A stretch of DNA of 64,000 bases from Gemmobacter caeruleus (GTDB lineage Bacteria; Pseudomonadota; Alphaproteobacteria; Rhodobacterales; Rhodobacteraceae), in NCBI RefSeq assembly GCF_008271655.1, contig NZ_VKKX01000022.1, positions 558,001 to 622,000 on the forward strand. The letters run 5' to 3'. Under the pieces are notes generated by a model. That model was given only the letters and a program-made list of their open reading frames with translations. It did no database searches and was not told the DNA's origin. The position numbers were made by a program, and so were the translations under genes. Position 1 is the first letter of the stretch, and every line of letters begins with the position of its first letter. Below, one piece after another: positions 51,186 through 59,979 of the stretch.

Positions 51186-51929
51186 TCAGCTGCCGGTCGC
51201 ATGGCGGGTCAGGCGGTCGGCCAGCCGGTCTGCCGCTGCGCGCAGCACCAGCGTCAGCGCCACCAGCACCAAAAGAGCGGCGAACAGAAGGTCGGTCCGT
51301 GCCCGCCCGTTCGCCATCAGCATCAGATAGCCAAGCCCGCGCGATCCGCCCACCCATTCGCCGATCACCGCCCCGATCGGCGCATAGGTCGCGGCCAGCC
51401 GCAGCCCGCCCGCCAGATCGGGCAGCGCGGCCGGCACCCGCAGGTGCCACAGGATGCGCCAGCGACCCCCCCCCATCACCCGCGCCAGCGCCAGCCAGCC
51501 GGGTTCAGTGCGGCGCAGCCCGTGCAGAAAGCCGGTGCTGACGGGAAAGAAGATGATCAGGACCGCCATCACGATCTTGGCCGCCATCCCATAGCCGAGC
51601 CACAGCGTCAGGATCGGTGCCAATGCAAAGACCGGCACGGTCTGGCTGACAATCAGCACCGGATGCAGCCCGCGTGCCAGCCCCGGCAGCAGCGCCAGCA
51701 CCAACGCCAGCAGCGCCCCCAGCAGCGTGCCGATCACCAGCCCCGCCCCGATCTCGGTCAGGGTCGTGGCGGCATGGTCGGCCAGCAACAGCCGGTCACG
51801 CCACAGCGCCGCCGCCACCGCCCCGGGGCCGGGCAGGATGAAGCGCGGCAGATCGAACAGCCGCACCAGCCCGGCCCAGAGCACCAGCGCCATCGCGGCC
51901 GACGCGCCCCCGCCGATCACGCCGCGCAT
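51186..51929 (-). CDS. thiX: ABC permease ThiX-like (pyrimidine precursor import)
   Basis: A 247-residue permease of the SsuC/TauC type with six helices and the EAA loop region ARVMGGGRWRILWHLRVPAALP. With ThiY and ThiZ it should import a formylaminopyrimidine or HMP thiamin precursor. It is the last gene of the ten-gene thiamin operon. The start overlaps the thiZ gene by 13 bases. Its stop abuts the convergent tadC stop. Assignment rests mainly on the operon context, because the family also serves sulfonates. Confidence 0.87.
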   Translation of the reverse strand: MRGVIGGGASAAMALVLWAGLVRLFDLPRFILPGPGAVAAALWRDRLLLADHAATTLTEIGAGLVIGTLLGALLALVLALLPGLARGLHPVLIVSQTVPVFALAPILTLWLGYGMAAKIVMAVLIIFFPVSTGFLHGLRRTEPGWLALARVMGGGRWRILWHLRVPAALPDLAGGLRLAATYAPIGAVIGEWVGGSRGLGYLMLMANGRARTDLLFAALLVLVALTLVLRAAADRLADRLTRHATGS

Positions 51930-52633
51930 GGCACCCCGGCCCGCAGCCGCGCCAGCAAGGCCGCCTGCACCCGCAACAGGCCGGGATCCTCTACCGCGCG
52001 CGGGATCGGGCCCGCGGGCGGAACAATCCGTTCGGCCCCCGCGCCGGTCAGGATATGGATCGCCTCGCCCAGCCGGGCGGCCTCGGCCGGGTCATGCGTC
52101 ACCATCAGCACGGTGCGCCTGGCCAGCAGCTCCGCCGCCAGATCCTGCATCCGCGCGCGCGTCCCCGCATCCAGTGCCGAGAATGGCTCATCCAGCAGGA
52201 TGACCGGGCGATCCTCCATCAGGGTGCGGGCCAGCGCCACGCGCTGCCGCTCGCCCCCCGACAGCGCGGCGGGCTTGTGGCCGGCGCGTCCGGCAAGGCC
52301 AACCCGCGCCAGCAGCCGGTCCGCCTGCGCCAGATCGGGCGGCACCCCCCGCAGCCGGGCGCCAAGCGCCACATTGTCGCGCGCCGAAAGCCAGGGCAGC
52401 AACAGATCATCCTGCGCCATCAGCGCCACCTGCCCCGGCCCCGGCGTGACCAGCCGGCCCCGCCATTCCACCCCGTTGGCCAGACCGGCGCAAAGGCGCA
52501 GGATCGTGGTCTTGCCCACACCGCTTGGCCCCAGAAGGCAGGTCCACTGCCCCGCCGCCACCGCCAGATCCAGATCGCGCAGCAGCACCCGCCCGCCCCG
52601 CAGCGCGCTGCCGCGCAGCAACAGCGCCGTCAT
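51917..52633 (-). CDS. thiZ: ABC ATP-binding protein ThiZ-like
   Basis: A 238-residue ATPase of the SsuB/TauB type: Walker A GPSGVGKTT, Q-loop MAQDDLLLPWLS, signature LSGGERQRVALARTL, Walker B VILLDEPFSALD and switch VTHDPAEA. It energises ThiX. The start at 52633 overlaps the tenA stop (ATGA). The longer frame to 53026 is antisense-like arginine/glycine-rich sequence inside tenA and was rejected. Confidence 0.88.
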   Translation of the reverse strand: MTALLLRGSALRGGRVLLRDLDLAVAAGQWTCLLGPSGVGKTTILRLCAGLANGVEWRGRLVTPGPGQVALMAQDDLLLPWLSARDNVALGARLRGVPPDLAQADRLLARVGLAGRAGHKPAALSGGERQRVALARTLMEDRPVILLDEPFSALDAGTRARMQDLAAELLARRTVLMVTHDPAEAARLGEAIHILTGAGAERIVPPAGPIPRAVEDPGLLRVQAALLARLRAGVPCAA

Positions 52634-53301
52634 GGCCGCAGCCCCATATCCCAGAACCCCGCCTCCAGCCGCGTCGCGGTGGCAAAGCGCTGGGACAGGC
52701 GCGGCCAGCGCGGGTTGTCCTCGGGCAGCGGCCCCAGCCGCAGCGCCACGGCCGCGTCGATCAGCGCGCCCACCTCGGCGCAAAGCGCCTGATAGGCGGC
52801 GCCGCCATAGGTGGCGATCCAGTCGGCATAGGGCGTCGCGCCGCCTTGCGCGTGCAGCCGCGCGCCGATCTCGCCATAGCCCAGCACACAGGGTGCCAGC
52901 GCCGCCAGCAGATCGGCCAGATCGCCCGCATGTCCGGCATCCAGCACATAGCGGGTATAGGCCAGCGTCTCGGGGCGCTCCTCGGCGGCCTCCAGCACGG
53001 CTTCGGGAAGGCCCGCCTCGGCGCAAAGCCCAAGATGGAGCGGCATTTCCTCATGGATCAGCGCCTGCACGGTGGCGGCGCAGAAGCGCATTTCCGCCAT
53101 CGTCTCGGCCTTGGTCACGGCAAGCGCCCAGGCGCGGGCGAAATGCCGCAGGAAAAGGTAATCCTGCACCAGATAATGCAGAAAGGCCGCGCGGGGCAGG
53201 CTGCCATCGGCCAGCCCCGCGACAAAGGCATGGCGGGTATAGGCGGCCCAATCCGCCCCCGCTGCCGCGCGCCAGCGCGGAAAGGTCAGCCCGTAGCTCA
53301 T
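52630..53301 (-). CDS. tenA: TenA family aminopyrimidine aminohydrolase
   Basis: A 223-residue all-helical enzyme. The active-site cysteine C138 in LAPCVLGYGEIG, the conserved D47 in YLVQDYLF and the EEMPLHL region match TenA. It hydrolyses aminomethyl-HMP to HMP in the pathway that salvages thiamin degraded in soil. Neighbouring thiXYZ genes fit this, because ThiY proteins bind formyl-aminomethyl-pyrimidine. It overlaps thiY and thiZ by 4 bases each. It is a TenA_C type protein with the cysteine present. Confidence 0.92.
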   Translation of the reverse strand: MSYGLTFPRWRAAAGADWAAYTRHAFVAGLADGSLPRAAFLHYLVQDYLFLRHFARAWALAVTKAETMAEMRFCAATVQALIHEEMPLHLGLCAEAGLPEAVLEAAEERPETLAYTRYVLDAGHAGDLADLLAALAPCVLGYGEIGARLHAQGGATPYADWIATYGGAAYQALCAEVGALIDAAVALRLGPLPEDNPRWPRLSQRFATATRLEAGFWDMGLRP

Positions 53302-54233
53302 TCCGCACCCGTATCCAGCGCCAGATCGGCCACCGGCTGCGGCGCGGGGATCATGCCGTTTTCCGCCAGAAAGGCCGAGAAATCGCGATAGCGCCGATGG
53401 TCCAGTGCCGCCGGGCGCAGGGCAAAACGCGGCAGGGTATCGCCCCAGGCCATGCGGTTCAGATCGTCGTTCAGTTCCGGCGCATGGGCAGCAAAGACCT
53501 GCCAGCTTTCGGTCGGGTGGTTGACGATATATTCCGTCGCGCGTTCCGTCGCGCGCAGGAAACGCGCGATGCGGTCGCGGTCGGGGTGATCGCGATGCGC
53601 GACATAGATCAGTTCGTCATAGGTCGGGACGCCCTCTTCTTCGACAAAGAAGCACCGCCCCTCTACTCCTTCGATCTTCATCTGGTTCAGTTCGAAATTG
53701 CGAAAGGCCCCCAGCACCGCATCCACCTGCCCCGACAGCAGCGCCGGCGACAGCGACCAGTTCACGTTCACCATCTCAAGGTCCGCGCGGGTCAGGCCAT
53801 GGGGCCTGAGCATGGCATCCATCACCACTTCCTCGACCCCGGCGACCGAAAAGCCCACCTTGCGGCCCTTGAGATCGGCAATCGACTGCACCGGCCCGTC
53901 GGCGCGGGTCAGCAGGCAGTTCAGCGGCGTCGCGATCAGGGTGCCGACACGGATCAGCGGCAGGCCCTCGGCCACCTGCAAATGCAGCTGCGGCTGATAG
54001 GACACCGCCAGATCGGCCTTGCCCGCCGCCACCATCTTGGGCGGGTCGGCCGGATCGGCGGGGGCGATGATGTCCACCTCCAGCCCTTCGGCGGCGAAAA
54101 ATCCCTTGTCCTGCGCGATGATGATCGGGCCGTGATCGGGGTTCACGAACCAGTCCAGCAGCAGGGTCAGCCGGTCGGCGGCATGGGCCGGGGTGGCGGC
54201 CAGCGCAAGCGCGGCCAGCAATAGGCGTTTCAT
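53298..54233 (-). CDS. thiY: ABC substrate-binding protein ThiY-like
   Basis: A 311-residue periplasmic binding protein of the NMT1/THI5-like type. The signal peptide (RLLLAALALAATPAHA) precedes LTLLLDWFVNPDHGPIIIAQDKG, the typical start of mature ThiY. Aromatic residues W, Y and F early in the chain fit pyrimidine stacking. It captures the thiamin pyrimidine precursor for ThiXZ. It is 18 bases after thiF and overlaps tenA by 4 bases. Confidence 0.9.
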   Translation of the reverse strand: MKRLLLAALALAATPAHAADRLTLLLDWFVNPDHGPIIIAQDKGFFAAEGLEVDIIAPADPADPPKMVAAGKADLAVSYQPQLHLQVAEGLPLIRVGTLIATPLNCLLTRADGPVQSIADLKGRKVGFSVAGVEEVVMDAMLRPHGLTRADLEMVNVNWSLSPALLSGQVDAVLGAFRNFELNQMKIEGVEGRCFFVEEEGVPTYDELIYVAHRDHPDRDRIARFLRATERATEYIVNHPTESWQVFAAHAPELNDDLNRMAWGDTLPRFALRPAALDHRRYRDFSAFLAENGMIPAPQPVADLALDTGAE

Positions 54234-54251
54234 CGGGGTATCCTCCGGGGG

Positions 54252-55193
54252 TCAGTCGTTGTCACCAAGCGCCAGCAGCGCGATGTTTTCAGCGCCCGAA
54301 CGGGCGGAGGCGGTCCAGGCGCGCAGCCCGCTGCGGCAGGCCAGCACAAGCCGTTGGCCCGGGGCGGTGGCGGGCAGATCGCCGGCAAGGCGCCGCGCGC
54401 CCGGCAGGGGCGGGCCGGCCTCGCCCTCGGCCCGCAGATCGACCAGCAGGTCATCGGGCCGGATCTGGCTGCGCGCGATGAAGCGGTGCGGGCGGGCCGG
54501 CTCAACCGCACCGGCAAAGCGAAAGCCGCCAAAGCGCATCTGCCGCGCGTCGCAGGTCACCAGTTGCCCCAGCGGTGAGGGGGTCATCCCCGCCAGCACC
54601 GCCAGCGCCATCTGCGCCTGCGCCGCGCCCAGCAGCCCGACCGCCGGCCCCAGCACGCCATCGCGCGCGCAACTGCCCATTTGCGCCGGCAGGTCGGGGA
54701 ATAGCGCGCGCAGCGACGGCGCCCCGCCGCAAAAGCCGCCGCAATAGCCCTCGGTCCCGCTGACCGAGGCGCTGATCAGCGGCAACCCGCGCGCAAGGCA
54801 CAGATCCGAAGCGATATAGCTGGCCGCGAAACTGTCGGCGCAGTCGATCACCAGATCGACGCCCTCGGCCAGCGCCGCCGCATTGGCCGGGTCAAAGGCG
54901 GTCGCGACGGGCTCCAGCCGCGTATCGGGGTTGAGCGCGCGCAGATGCCGCGCGGCGGCATCGACCTTGGGCGCGCCCAGATCGGTGTCGCGAAACAGCG
55001 TCTGGCGATGCAGGTTCGACAGCGCAACCCGGTCGGCATCGACCAGCCGCAGATGGCCGACGCCAGCGCCGACCAGATATTGCAAGACCGGCGCCGCCAG
55101 CCCGCCCGCGCCGATGACCAGCACGCGCCCCGCGCGCAGCCGGGCCTGACCTTCGGCGCCCAGCGTCGCGATCTGGCGGTCATAGCGGCTCAT
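54252..55193 (-). CDS. thiF: ThiF/MoeB-type adenylyltransferase with rhodanese-like end
   Basis: A 313-residue E1-like enzyme. The N-terminal [16 protein letters not shown], the nucleotide motif [15 protein letters not shown] and the [15 protein letters not shown] segment match ThiF/MoeB. The usual zinc CxxC pairs are not evident. Residues about 245-313 form a short rhodanese-like domain with [11 protein letters not shown], which could carry sulfur. It adenylates the ThiS C terminus (ending Gly-Gly) in thiazole synthesis. It overlaps thiE by 4 bases. The start at 55193 is the only one matching the family. Confidence 0.88.
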   Translation of the reverse strand: MSRYDRQIATLGAEGQARLRAGRVLVIGAGGLAAPVLQYLVGAGVGHLRLVDADRVALSNLHRQTLFRDTDLGAPKVDAAARHLRALNPDTRLEPVATAFDPANAAALAEGVDLVIDCADSFAASYIASDLCLARGLPLISASVSGTEGYCGGFCGGAPSLRALFPDLPAQMGSCARDGVLGPAVGLLGAAQAQMALAVLAGMTPSPLGQLVTCDARQMRFGGFRFAGAVEPARPHRFIARSQIRPDDLLVDLRAEGEAGPPLPGARRLAGDLPATAPGQRLVLACRSGLRAWTASARSGAENIALLALGDND

Positions 55194-55789
55194 CGCGTCA
55201 CCTCCAGCCAGTCGCGCAGCCGCGCCTCCGGGGTCGGGTTCAGCGTGATGTCGGTGACGACCGAAACCACATCCGCCCCGGCAGCAAAGGCGCCGGGCGC
55301 GCGTTCCACCGTCAGGCCGCCAATGGCGACCAGCGGGGTCGCGCCGACCCGCGCCTTCCATTCGGTCACGCGGCCCAGCCCCTGTTCGTGCCATTTCATC
55401 TGTTTCAGGATGGTCGGCCAGACCGGGCCCAGCGCGACATAATCGGGGCGCAGCGCCAGCGCGCGGTCCAGCTCCGCCTCGTCATGGGTGGAGATGCCAA
55501 GCCGCAGCCCGGCGGCGCGGATCGCCGGCAGATCGGCGCCATCCAGATCCTCTTGCCCCAGATGCAGCCAGTCGCAGCCCAGATCAATCGCCAGCCGCCA
55601 GTGATCGTTCACCACCAGCAGCGCACCGGCGGCCCGGCACAATGCCTGCGCCTGCGCAATCTGGCTGCGCAGCTCGGCCTCGGGGCGGTCTTTCAGGCGC
55701 ATCTGCACCAGTTTCACCCCCAGCGGCAGCATGCGTTCCAGCCAGCGCACATCGTCAAAGATCGGGTAAAAGCGCGGCAGCCGCATCAT
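55190..55789 (-). CDS. thiE: Thiamine phosphate synthase
   Basis: A 199-residue TIM-barrel enzyme that joins HMP-PP and the thiazole phosphate to give thiamin phosphate. [35 protein letters not shown] and [13 protein letters not shown] to [11 protein letters not shown] are conserved blocks; VAIGGLT and SVVTDI close the phosphate site. The chain is slightly short but complete. It overlaps thiG and thiF by 4 bases. Confidence 0.94.
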   Translation of the reverse strand: MMRLPRFYPIFDDVRWLERMLPLGVKLVQMRLKDRPEAELRSQIAQAQALCRAAGALLVVNDHWRLAIDLGCDWLHLGQEDLDGADLPAIRAAGLRLGISTHDEAELDRALALRPDYVALGPVWPTILKQMKWHEQGLGRVTEWKARVGATPLVAIGGLTVERAPGAFAAGADVVSVVTDITLNPTPEARLRDWLEVTR

Positions 55790-56559
55790 GCCAGCACCGC
55801 CTGACCCAGCAGCGGGGTGGAGGGGGCGGCCATGTCGCGCGGCTCCATCGGGTCGGCGGCGCGGGCCAGGGCGCCGGCCTCGATGGCGCGGGCAAAGGCC
55901 AGCGCCATGGCGGCCGGATCGCCCGCGCGGGCCACGGCGGTATTCAGCAGCACGGCGTCAAAGCCCATCTCCATCGCCTGCGCGGCATGGCTGGGCAGGC
56001 CGATCCCGGCATCCACCACCAGCGGCACATCGGGGAAATGCGCCCGCAGGCTGCGCAATCCATAGGGGTTCATCAGCCCGCGCCCGGTGCCGATGGGCGC
56101 CCCCCAGGGCATCAGCACCCCGCAGCCCGCCCGCAACAGCCGGTCGCACAGGACCAGATCCTCGGTGCAGTAGGGGAAGACCCTGAACCCCTCGTCGCTG
56201 AGGATCCGCGTGGCCTCGACCAGCCCGAACGGGTCGGGTTGCAGCGTGTCGGCATGGCCGATCACCTCCAGCTTGATCCAGTCGGTGCCAAAGACCTCGC
56301 GCGCCATATGGGCGGTGGTCACCGCCTCGCGCACCGAATGGCAGCCGGCGGTATTGGGCAGGACGCGCACGCCCAGATCGCGGATCAGCGCCCAGAAATC
56401 CTGCCCCTCGCGCCCGCCGCCGGCCTCGCGCCGCAAGGAAACGGTCGCCACCCCCGCGCCGGAGCGGCGAAACGCCTCGGCCAGTATGGCGGGCGAGGGA
56501 TAGAGCGCGGTGCCCAGCATCAGGGCCGAGGCGATCTCGGTTCCGTAAAAGACCGGCAT
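55786..56559 (-). CDS. thiG: Thiazole synthase
   Basis: A 257-residue TIM-barrel enzyme that makes the thiazole ring from 1-deoxyxylulose phosphate, dehydroglycine and ThiS thiocarboxylate. The Schiff-base lysine is K96 in [37 protein letters not shown] and [13 protein letters not shown] are strictly conserved. The start at 56559 ([12 protein letters not shown]) matches the family, and the thiS stop lies one base upstream. Confidence 0.96.
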   Translation of the reverse strand: MPVFYGTEIASALMLGTALYPSPAILAEAFRRSGAGVATVSLRREAGGGREGQDFWALIRDLGVRVLPNTAGCHSVREAVTTAHMAREVFGTDWIKLEVIGHADTLQPDPFGLVEATRILSDEGFRVFPYCTEDLVLCDRLLRAGCGVLMPWGAPIGTGRGLMNPYGLRSLRAHFPDVPLVVDAGIGLPSHAAQAMEMGFDAVLLNTAVARAGDPAAMALAFARAIEAGALARAADPMEPRDMAAPSTPLLGQAVLA

Positions 56560-56560
56560 C

Positions 56561-56758
56561 TCAGCCCCCCTGCCGCGGCGCGACGATTTCCACCCGGTCG
56601 CCCGGGCGCAGGGGGCAGTTCGCGCGGGCGGTGGCGGGCACAAAGCCCTCATTCACCGCCGTCGCCACGGCGGCCCCGCCATGGCCCAGATCGACCAGCA
56701 GATCCGCAAGGGTCGCGGCCCCGCTTTCCACGCTTTCACCGTTCACGATGATCTTCAT
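56561..56758 (-). CDS. thiS: Sulfur carrier protein ThiS
   Basis: A 65-residue ubiquitin-like protein ending in Gly-Gly, the site of adenylation by ThiF and thiocarboxylation. [11 protein letters not shown] at the start and [16 protein letters not shown] at the end are characteristic. The start lies inside the thiO 3' end (23-base overlap), and thiG follows one base after the stop, so thiO, thiS and thiG are coupled. Confidence 0.95.
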   Translation of the reverse strand: MKIIVNGESVESGAATLADLLVDLGHGGAAVATAVNEGFVPATARANCPLRPGDRVEIVAPRQGG

Positions 56759-57722
56759 GCCAGAACTCCGGTTTTTTGCCTGTCAGCAGCCAGTCGGCGG
56801 CCATGCCCGCCAGCGCGGGGGCCAGCAGAAACCCGTGCCGGAACAGGCCGTTAAGGTAGATGCCCCCCTCGGCCGGGCCGATGCGGGGCAGGTTGTCGGG
56901 AAAGGCGGGGCGCGCGTCGCAGCCGATTTCCAGCAGCTCCGCCTCGGCAAAGGCGGGGTGCAGCGCATAGGCCGCGTTCAGCAATTCGACCACCGATCGC
57001 AGGGTCGCGCCGCCGCGCGCGCCGCTTTCGATCTGGGTCGCGCCCAGCATGAACACGCCATCGCCGCGCGGCACGACATAAAGCGGAAAGCGCGGATGCA
57101 GCAGCCGCACCGGGCGCGACAGGGCCAGATCGGGCGCGCGCAACACCACCATTTCACCCCGCACCCCGCGCAAGGCGGGCAGGATGTCGCGGGCGGCGCT
57201 GCCGCGGCAATCGACCCGTGTGCCCCACATCGGTGCCTCGGCGCAGAAATCCACGCCGCGCGCGATCAGCCGCGCCCGCAGATCGGTCAGCGCCTGGCGC
57301 GGAGTCAGATGCGCCTCGGCCTCCATCAGCAGGGCGCGGTCGAAACGGCCGGCCAGCAGCGGTTCGGCCTGCGCGATGCCCGCGGCATCAAGCCAGCGGT
57401 GGCGGGTCGTGCGGCGGGCAAAGGTGTCCAGCTCGCCCCGGTCGCGGCCCGGCGTCACGACCAGCGTGCCGGCGCGGGTGAGGCTGGCGCCCTGTGCCTG
57501 CCACCAGTCGGCGGCGCGATGGCCCAGCCGCACCACCGGCTCCTCGGCCAATGCGCCTTCGCAATCGGGGGCCAGCATGCCGCCCGCCCACCAGGAACAG
57601 CCCTGCGGCCCCGGCCCCCCGGCGGGGTCGATCACCGTCACCGCAACGCCCCGCGCCGACAATTCGGCCGCGGCGCAAAGGCCCATGACGCCGGCGCCCA
57701 GAATGGTGGCTTCAGCGGTCAT
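56736..57722 (-). CDS. thiO: Glycine oxidase ThiO
   Basis: A 328-residue FAD-dependent amine oxidase (DAO family) with the dinucleotide fold TILGAGVMGLCAAAELSARG at the N terminus and a GLFRHGFLLAPALAG motif at the C terminus. It oxidises glycine to iminoacetate, the aerobic route to the thiazole C2-N part; no thiH is present. It overlaps thiD by 4 bases and thiS by 23. The start at 57722 is set by the FAD motif and the ATGA overlap. Confidence 0.94.
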   Translation of the reverse strand: MTAEATILGAGVMGLCAAAELSARGVAVTVIDPAGGPGPQGCSWWAGGMLAPDCEGALAEEPVVRLGHRAADWWQAQGASLTRAGTLVVTPGRDRGELDTFARRTTRHRWLDAAGIAQAEPLLAGRFDRALLMEAEAHLTPRQALTDLRARLIARGVDFCAEAPMWGTRVDCRGSAARDILPALRGVRGEMVVLRAPDLALSRPVRLLHPRFPLYVVPRGDGVFMLGATQIESGARGGATLRSVVELLNAAYALHPAFAEAELLEIGCDARPAFPDNLPRIGPAEGGIYLNGLFRHGFLLAPALAGMAADWLLTGKKPEFWHEDHRER

Positions 57723-58519
57723 GCCCAGACCTCGTGAAAATGATGGACCGGGCCGTGACCCTGGCCAACCGCCAGCCGGTCGGCGGCGGCGATGGCGCCG
57801 TGCAGCCAGGATTGCGCGCGCGCCACCGCCTCGGGCAGCGGCAGGCCACGCGCCAGCCCCGCCGCGATGGCCGAAGACAGGCTGCACCCGGTGCCATGGG
57901 TGTTGCGGGTGGCGATGCGCGGGGCGCGCAGGCAGGTCTCACCCCCGGCCTCGATCAGCCAATCCACGCAATCCGGCCCCTTGGCATGGCCGCCCTTCAT
58001 CAGCACGGCCTGCGGGCCAAGCGCGCGCAGGGCGCGACCCTGTGCGCGTTGCGCGGCTTCATCCGCCGCCTCGGGCGCGCCCAGCAGGCGGGCGGATTCG
58101 GGCAGGTTGGGGGTCAGCAGGGTGGCGCGCGGCAGAAGGTGGCGGCGCAGCGCCCTGGTGGCGGCATCGGGCAGCAATTGCGCCCCGGATTTCGCCACCA
58201 TCACCGGGTCCAGCACCACCGGCCCACGATAGTCCGACAGCGCCTCGGCCACCGCCGCGATCAGCGCCGCATCGCCCAGCATGCCGATCTTGATCGCGCC
58301 CGGCGCCAGATCCTCCAGCACCGCCGCGATCTGGGCCGTGACCACCTCGACGGGCACCGGATGGATCGCGGTGACGGCACGGGTGTTCTGCGCGGTGACG
58401 GCGGTGATGACGCTGGCGCCATAGACGCCCAGAGCGGCAAAGGATTTGAGATCGGCTTGCACACCGGCGCCGCCGCCGCTGTCGGATCCCGCAATGGTCA
58501 AGGCGATGGCTGTGGCCAT
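57719..58519 (-). CDS. thiD: HMP/HMP-P kinase ThiD
   Basis: A 266-residue ribokinase-fold kinase that phosphorylates HMP twice to give HMP-PP. TIAGSDSGGGAGVQADLKSF (substrate site), KIGMLGD, VVLDPVMVAKSG and NTHGTGCSLSSAIAAGLA (ATP site, with the catalytic Asp/Cys region) are conserved. It is the first gene of the operon, 75 bases after the TPP riboswitch. The start at 58519 gives the family N terminus. It overlaps thiO by 4 bases. Confidence 0.95.
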   Translation of the reverse strand: MATAIALTIAGSDSGGGAGVQADLKSFAALGVYGASVITAVTAQNTRAVTAIHPVPVEVVTAQIAAVLEDLAPGAIKIGMLGDAALIAAVAEALSDYRGPVVLDPVMVAKSGAQLLPDAATRALRRHLLPRATLLTPNLPESARLLGAPEAADEAAQRAQGRALRALGPQAVLMKGGHAKGPDCVDWLIEAGGETCLRAPRIATRNTHGTGCSLSSAIAAGLARGLPLPEAVARAQSWLHGAIAAADRLAVGQGHGPVHHFHEVWA

Positions 58520-58593
58520 ATCCGCATTCCGTGCCAGGGGTCGGGCGGGCATGGGATACGGGCGTCGGCACGCGGTCAAAGGCGGCCGAGTTC

Positions 58594-58676
58594 TGTTTCC
58601 TACGCCGGTCCTAACCGGTTCAGGTTCAATGGGTTGGCTTGCGCCTCTCAGCCCCTGCAACAGGGCACCCCAACAG
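58594..58676 (-). promoter_or_regulatory. TPP riboswitch (THI element)
   Basis: On the minus strand the sequence reads GGGGTGCCC, then GGGGCTGAGAGGCGC, ACCCATTGAACCTGAACCGG and GACCGGCGTAGGAAAC, which are the conserved parts of the TPP aptamer (CTGAGA, the ACCC...TGAACCTGA block and the GCGTAGG end). It lies 75 bases upstream of thiD, so TPP should repress the ten-gene operon by blocking translation or causing termination. No clear terminator follows, so translation control is more likely. Confidence 0.95.
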
Positions 58677-58697
58677 ATTCGCCTATTTGGGTAGCGG

Positions 58698-58728
58698 GGA
58701 TTTTCCGCTGCGTAAAGCCGGAAAATCC
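58698..58728 (-). terminator. Hairpin after cobO, upstream of the TPP riboswitch
   Basis: GGATTTTCCG (58698-58707) and CGGAAAATCC (58719-58728) form a perfect 10-bp stem with an 11-base loop, 10 bases after the cobO stop. It separates cobO transcription from the thiamin operon on the same strand. No T run follows it. Confidence 0.55.
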
Positions 58729-58738
58729 GGGCCGTGGA

Positions 58739-59368
58739 TCAGAACTCCACCCCCGGCTGGCCCTTGATGCCCGACCGGAACGGGTGCTTGACCAGCGTCA
58801 TTTCGGTGACCAGATCGGCCGCCTCGATCAGCGGCTCTTTCGCGTTGCGGCCGGTCAGGCAGACATGGGTCAGGGGCGGTTTTTCGGCCGCCAGAAAGGC
58901 CAGAACCTCGTCGATATCCAGGTAGTCGTAGCGCAGCGCGATATTGATCTCATCGAGCAGCACGAAACGGATTTCCGGGTTGCGGATCAATTCCTTGGCT
59001 TTTTCCCAGCCGGCCTGCGCCGCCGCGATGTCGCGGGTGCGGTCCTGGGTTTCCCAGGTAAAGCCCTCGCCCATGGCGTGAAACTGGCAGAGGTCCCCGA
59101 AATGCCCCTCGATCAGGCGGCGCTCGCCGGTATCCCAGGCGCCCTTGATGAACTGCACCACGGCGCAGGGCATCCCATGCGCGATGCAGCGCAGGATCAT
59201 GCCGAAGCCGGACGAGGATTTGCCCTTGCCCGGCCCGGTATGGACGATGATCAGCCCCTTTTCGCCCGATTTCGTGGCCATGATCTTGTCGCGCGCGGCC
59301 TTTTTCTTGGCCATCTTGCTGGCATGGCGGGCCAGATCCTCGGGGGTGGTGGGGCTGTCTTCGGTCAT
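58739..59368 (-). CDS. cobO: Corrinoid adenosyltransferase CobO/CobA
   Basis: A 209-residue enzyme that adds the adenosyl group of ATP to cob(I)yrinic acid a,c-diamide or related corrinoids. Walker A HTGPGKGKSSSGFG (43-56), IKGAWDTGER, and FVLLDEINIALRYDYL are hallmarks, and the end LVKHPFRSGIKGQPGVEF is the conserved family C terminus. The ATG at 59368 has an AGGAG site 6 bases upstream; an ATG at 59374 is too close to it. The CopD-like gene lies 68 bases upstream. Confidence 0.96.
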   Translation of the reverse strand: MTEDSPTTPEDLARHASKMAKKKAARDKIMATKSGEKGLIIVHTGPGKGKSSSGFGMILRCIAHGMPCAVVQFIKGAWDTGERRLIEGHFGDLCQFHAMGEGFTWETQDRTRDIAAAQAGWEKAKELIRNPEIRFVLLDEINIALRYDYLDIDEVLAFLAAEKPPLTHVCLTGRNAKEPLIEAADLVTEMTLVKHPFRSGIKGQPGVEF

Positions 59369-59436
59369 CTGCATCTCCTGTGTCGGGGGCAAGGCTAGCC
59401 GATCCCGGCGCGGGCCGGTAGGGTGAAGCCGACGGG

Positions 59437-59892
59437 TCAGAGGCCCAGACCGCCCGCCCGGATACTGGCGCCGGCCAGCACGAAGATCACCGAAACGGCG
59501 GTGATCGCGCGGATATGGCCGGCCAGCGCCGGCAGGGTTTCCGTCCGCAGATCGGGGATCAGCCGCAGCCGCGCATGGGCCGCCAGCGCGACCGAGGCTG
59601 CCAGACACCCCAGCTTGAGCAGGATCGCCCGCGACAGCGGATCGGACAGATCGAGCCAGGCACAGGGATCGGGCGACAGGCGCAGCGCAAGCCACAGCCC
59701 CGTCGCCACCTGAAGCGCGAAGGCGGGCAGGCCCAGCCCCTCGAACGCGGCCTCGAAACGCTGGATGGCCCCCACATCGCGCGCCCGCAGCGCGGCGGGC
59801 AGGATGCGCAGCGCCAGCACCAGATGGCCGCCCACCCAGACGCAGGCGCCCAGGAGATGCGCAAAGACCAGCCAGACCCCGATATCGCCCAT
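59437..59892 (-). CDS. CopD-like inner membrane protein
   Basis: A 151-residue protein with four membrane helices, resembling CopD/YebZ-type domains. Conserved features are FAHLLGACVWVGGHLVLAL (two histidines in the first helix region), an HARLRLIPDLR loop and GHIRAITAVSVIFVLAG. CopD proteins handle copper; the position next to cobO and the cobalamin riboswitch suggests a role with cobalt or another metal, but that is inference. ATG 59892 has an AAAGGGGC site; ATG 59913 would add seven residues. It is divergent from the riboswitch operon. Confidence 0.72.
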   Translation of the reverse strand: MGDIGVWLVFAHLLGACVWVGGHLVLALRILPAALRARDVGAIQRFEAAFEGLGLPAFALQVATGLWLALRLSPDPCAWLDLSDPLSRAILLKLGCLAASVALAAHARLRLIPDLRTETLPALAGHIRAITAVSVIFVLAGASIRAGGLGL

Positions 59893-59979
59893 GATCGCCC
59901 CTTTCCGCGACATGTCGCCCCCGGTCCCGGATGCGCCGCGCGCCGGCTTGACTCGGGGGGGAAACTGCCCCAAGGCAGT

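Noticed and set aside
51201-54224. Very long open frame on the plus strand (about 1,000 codons) opposite the thiamin genes
   Set aside because: Composition is Pro/Arg/Gln/His-rich with no recognisable domain, and it is exactly antisense to thiX, thiZ, tenA and thiY, which all have full family motifs. High GC makes such shadows common.
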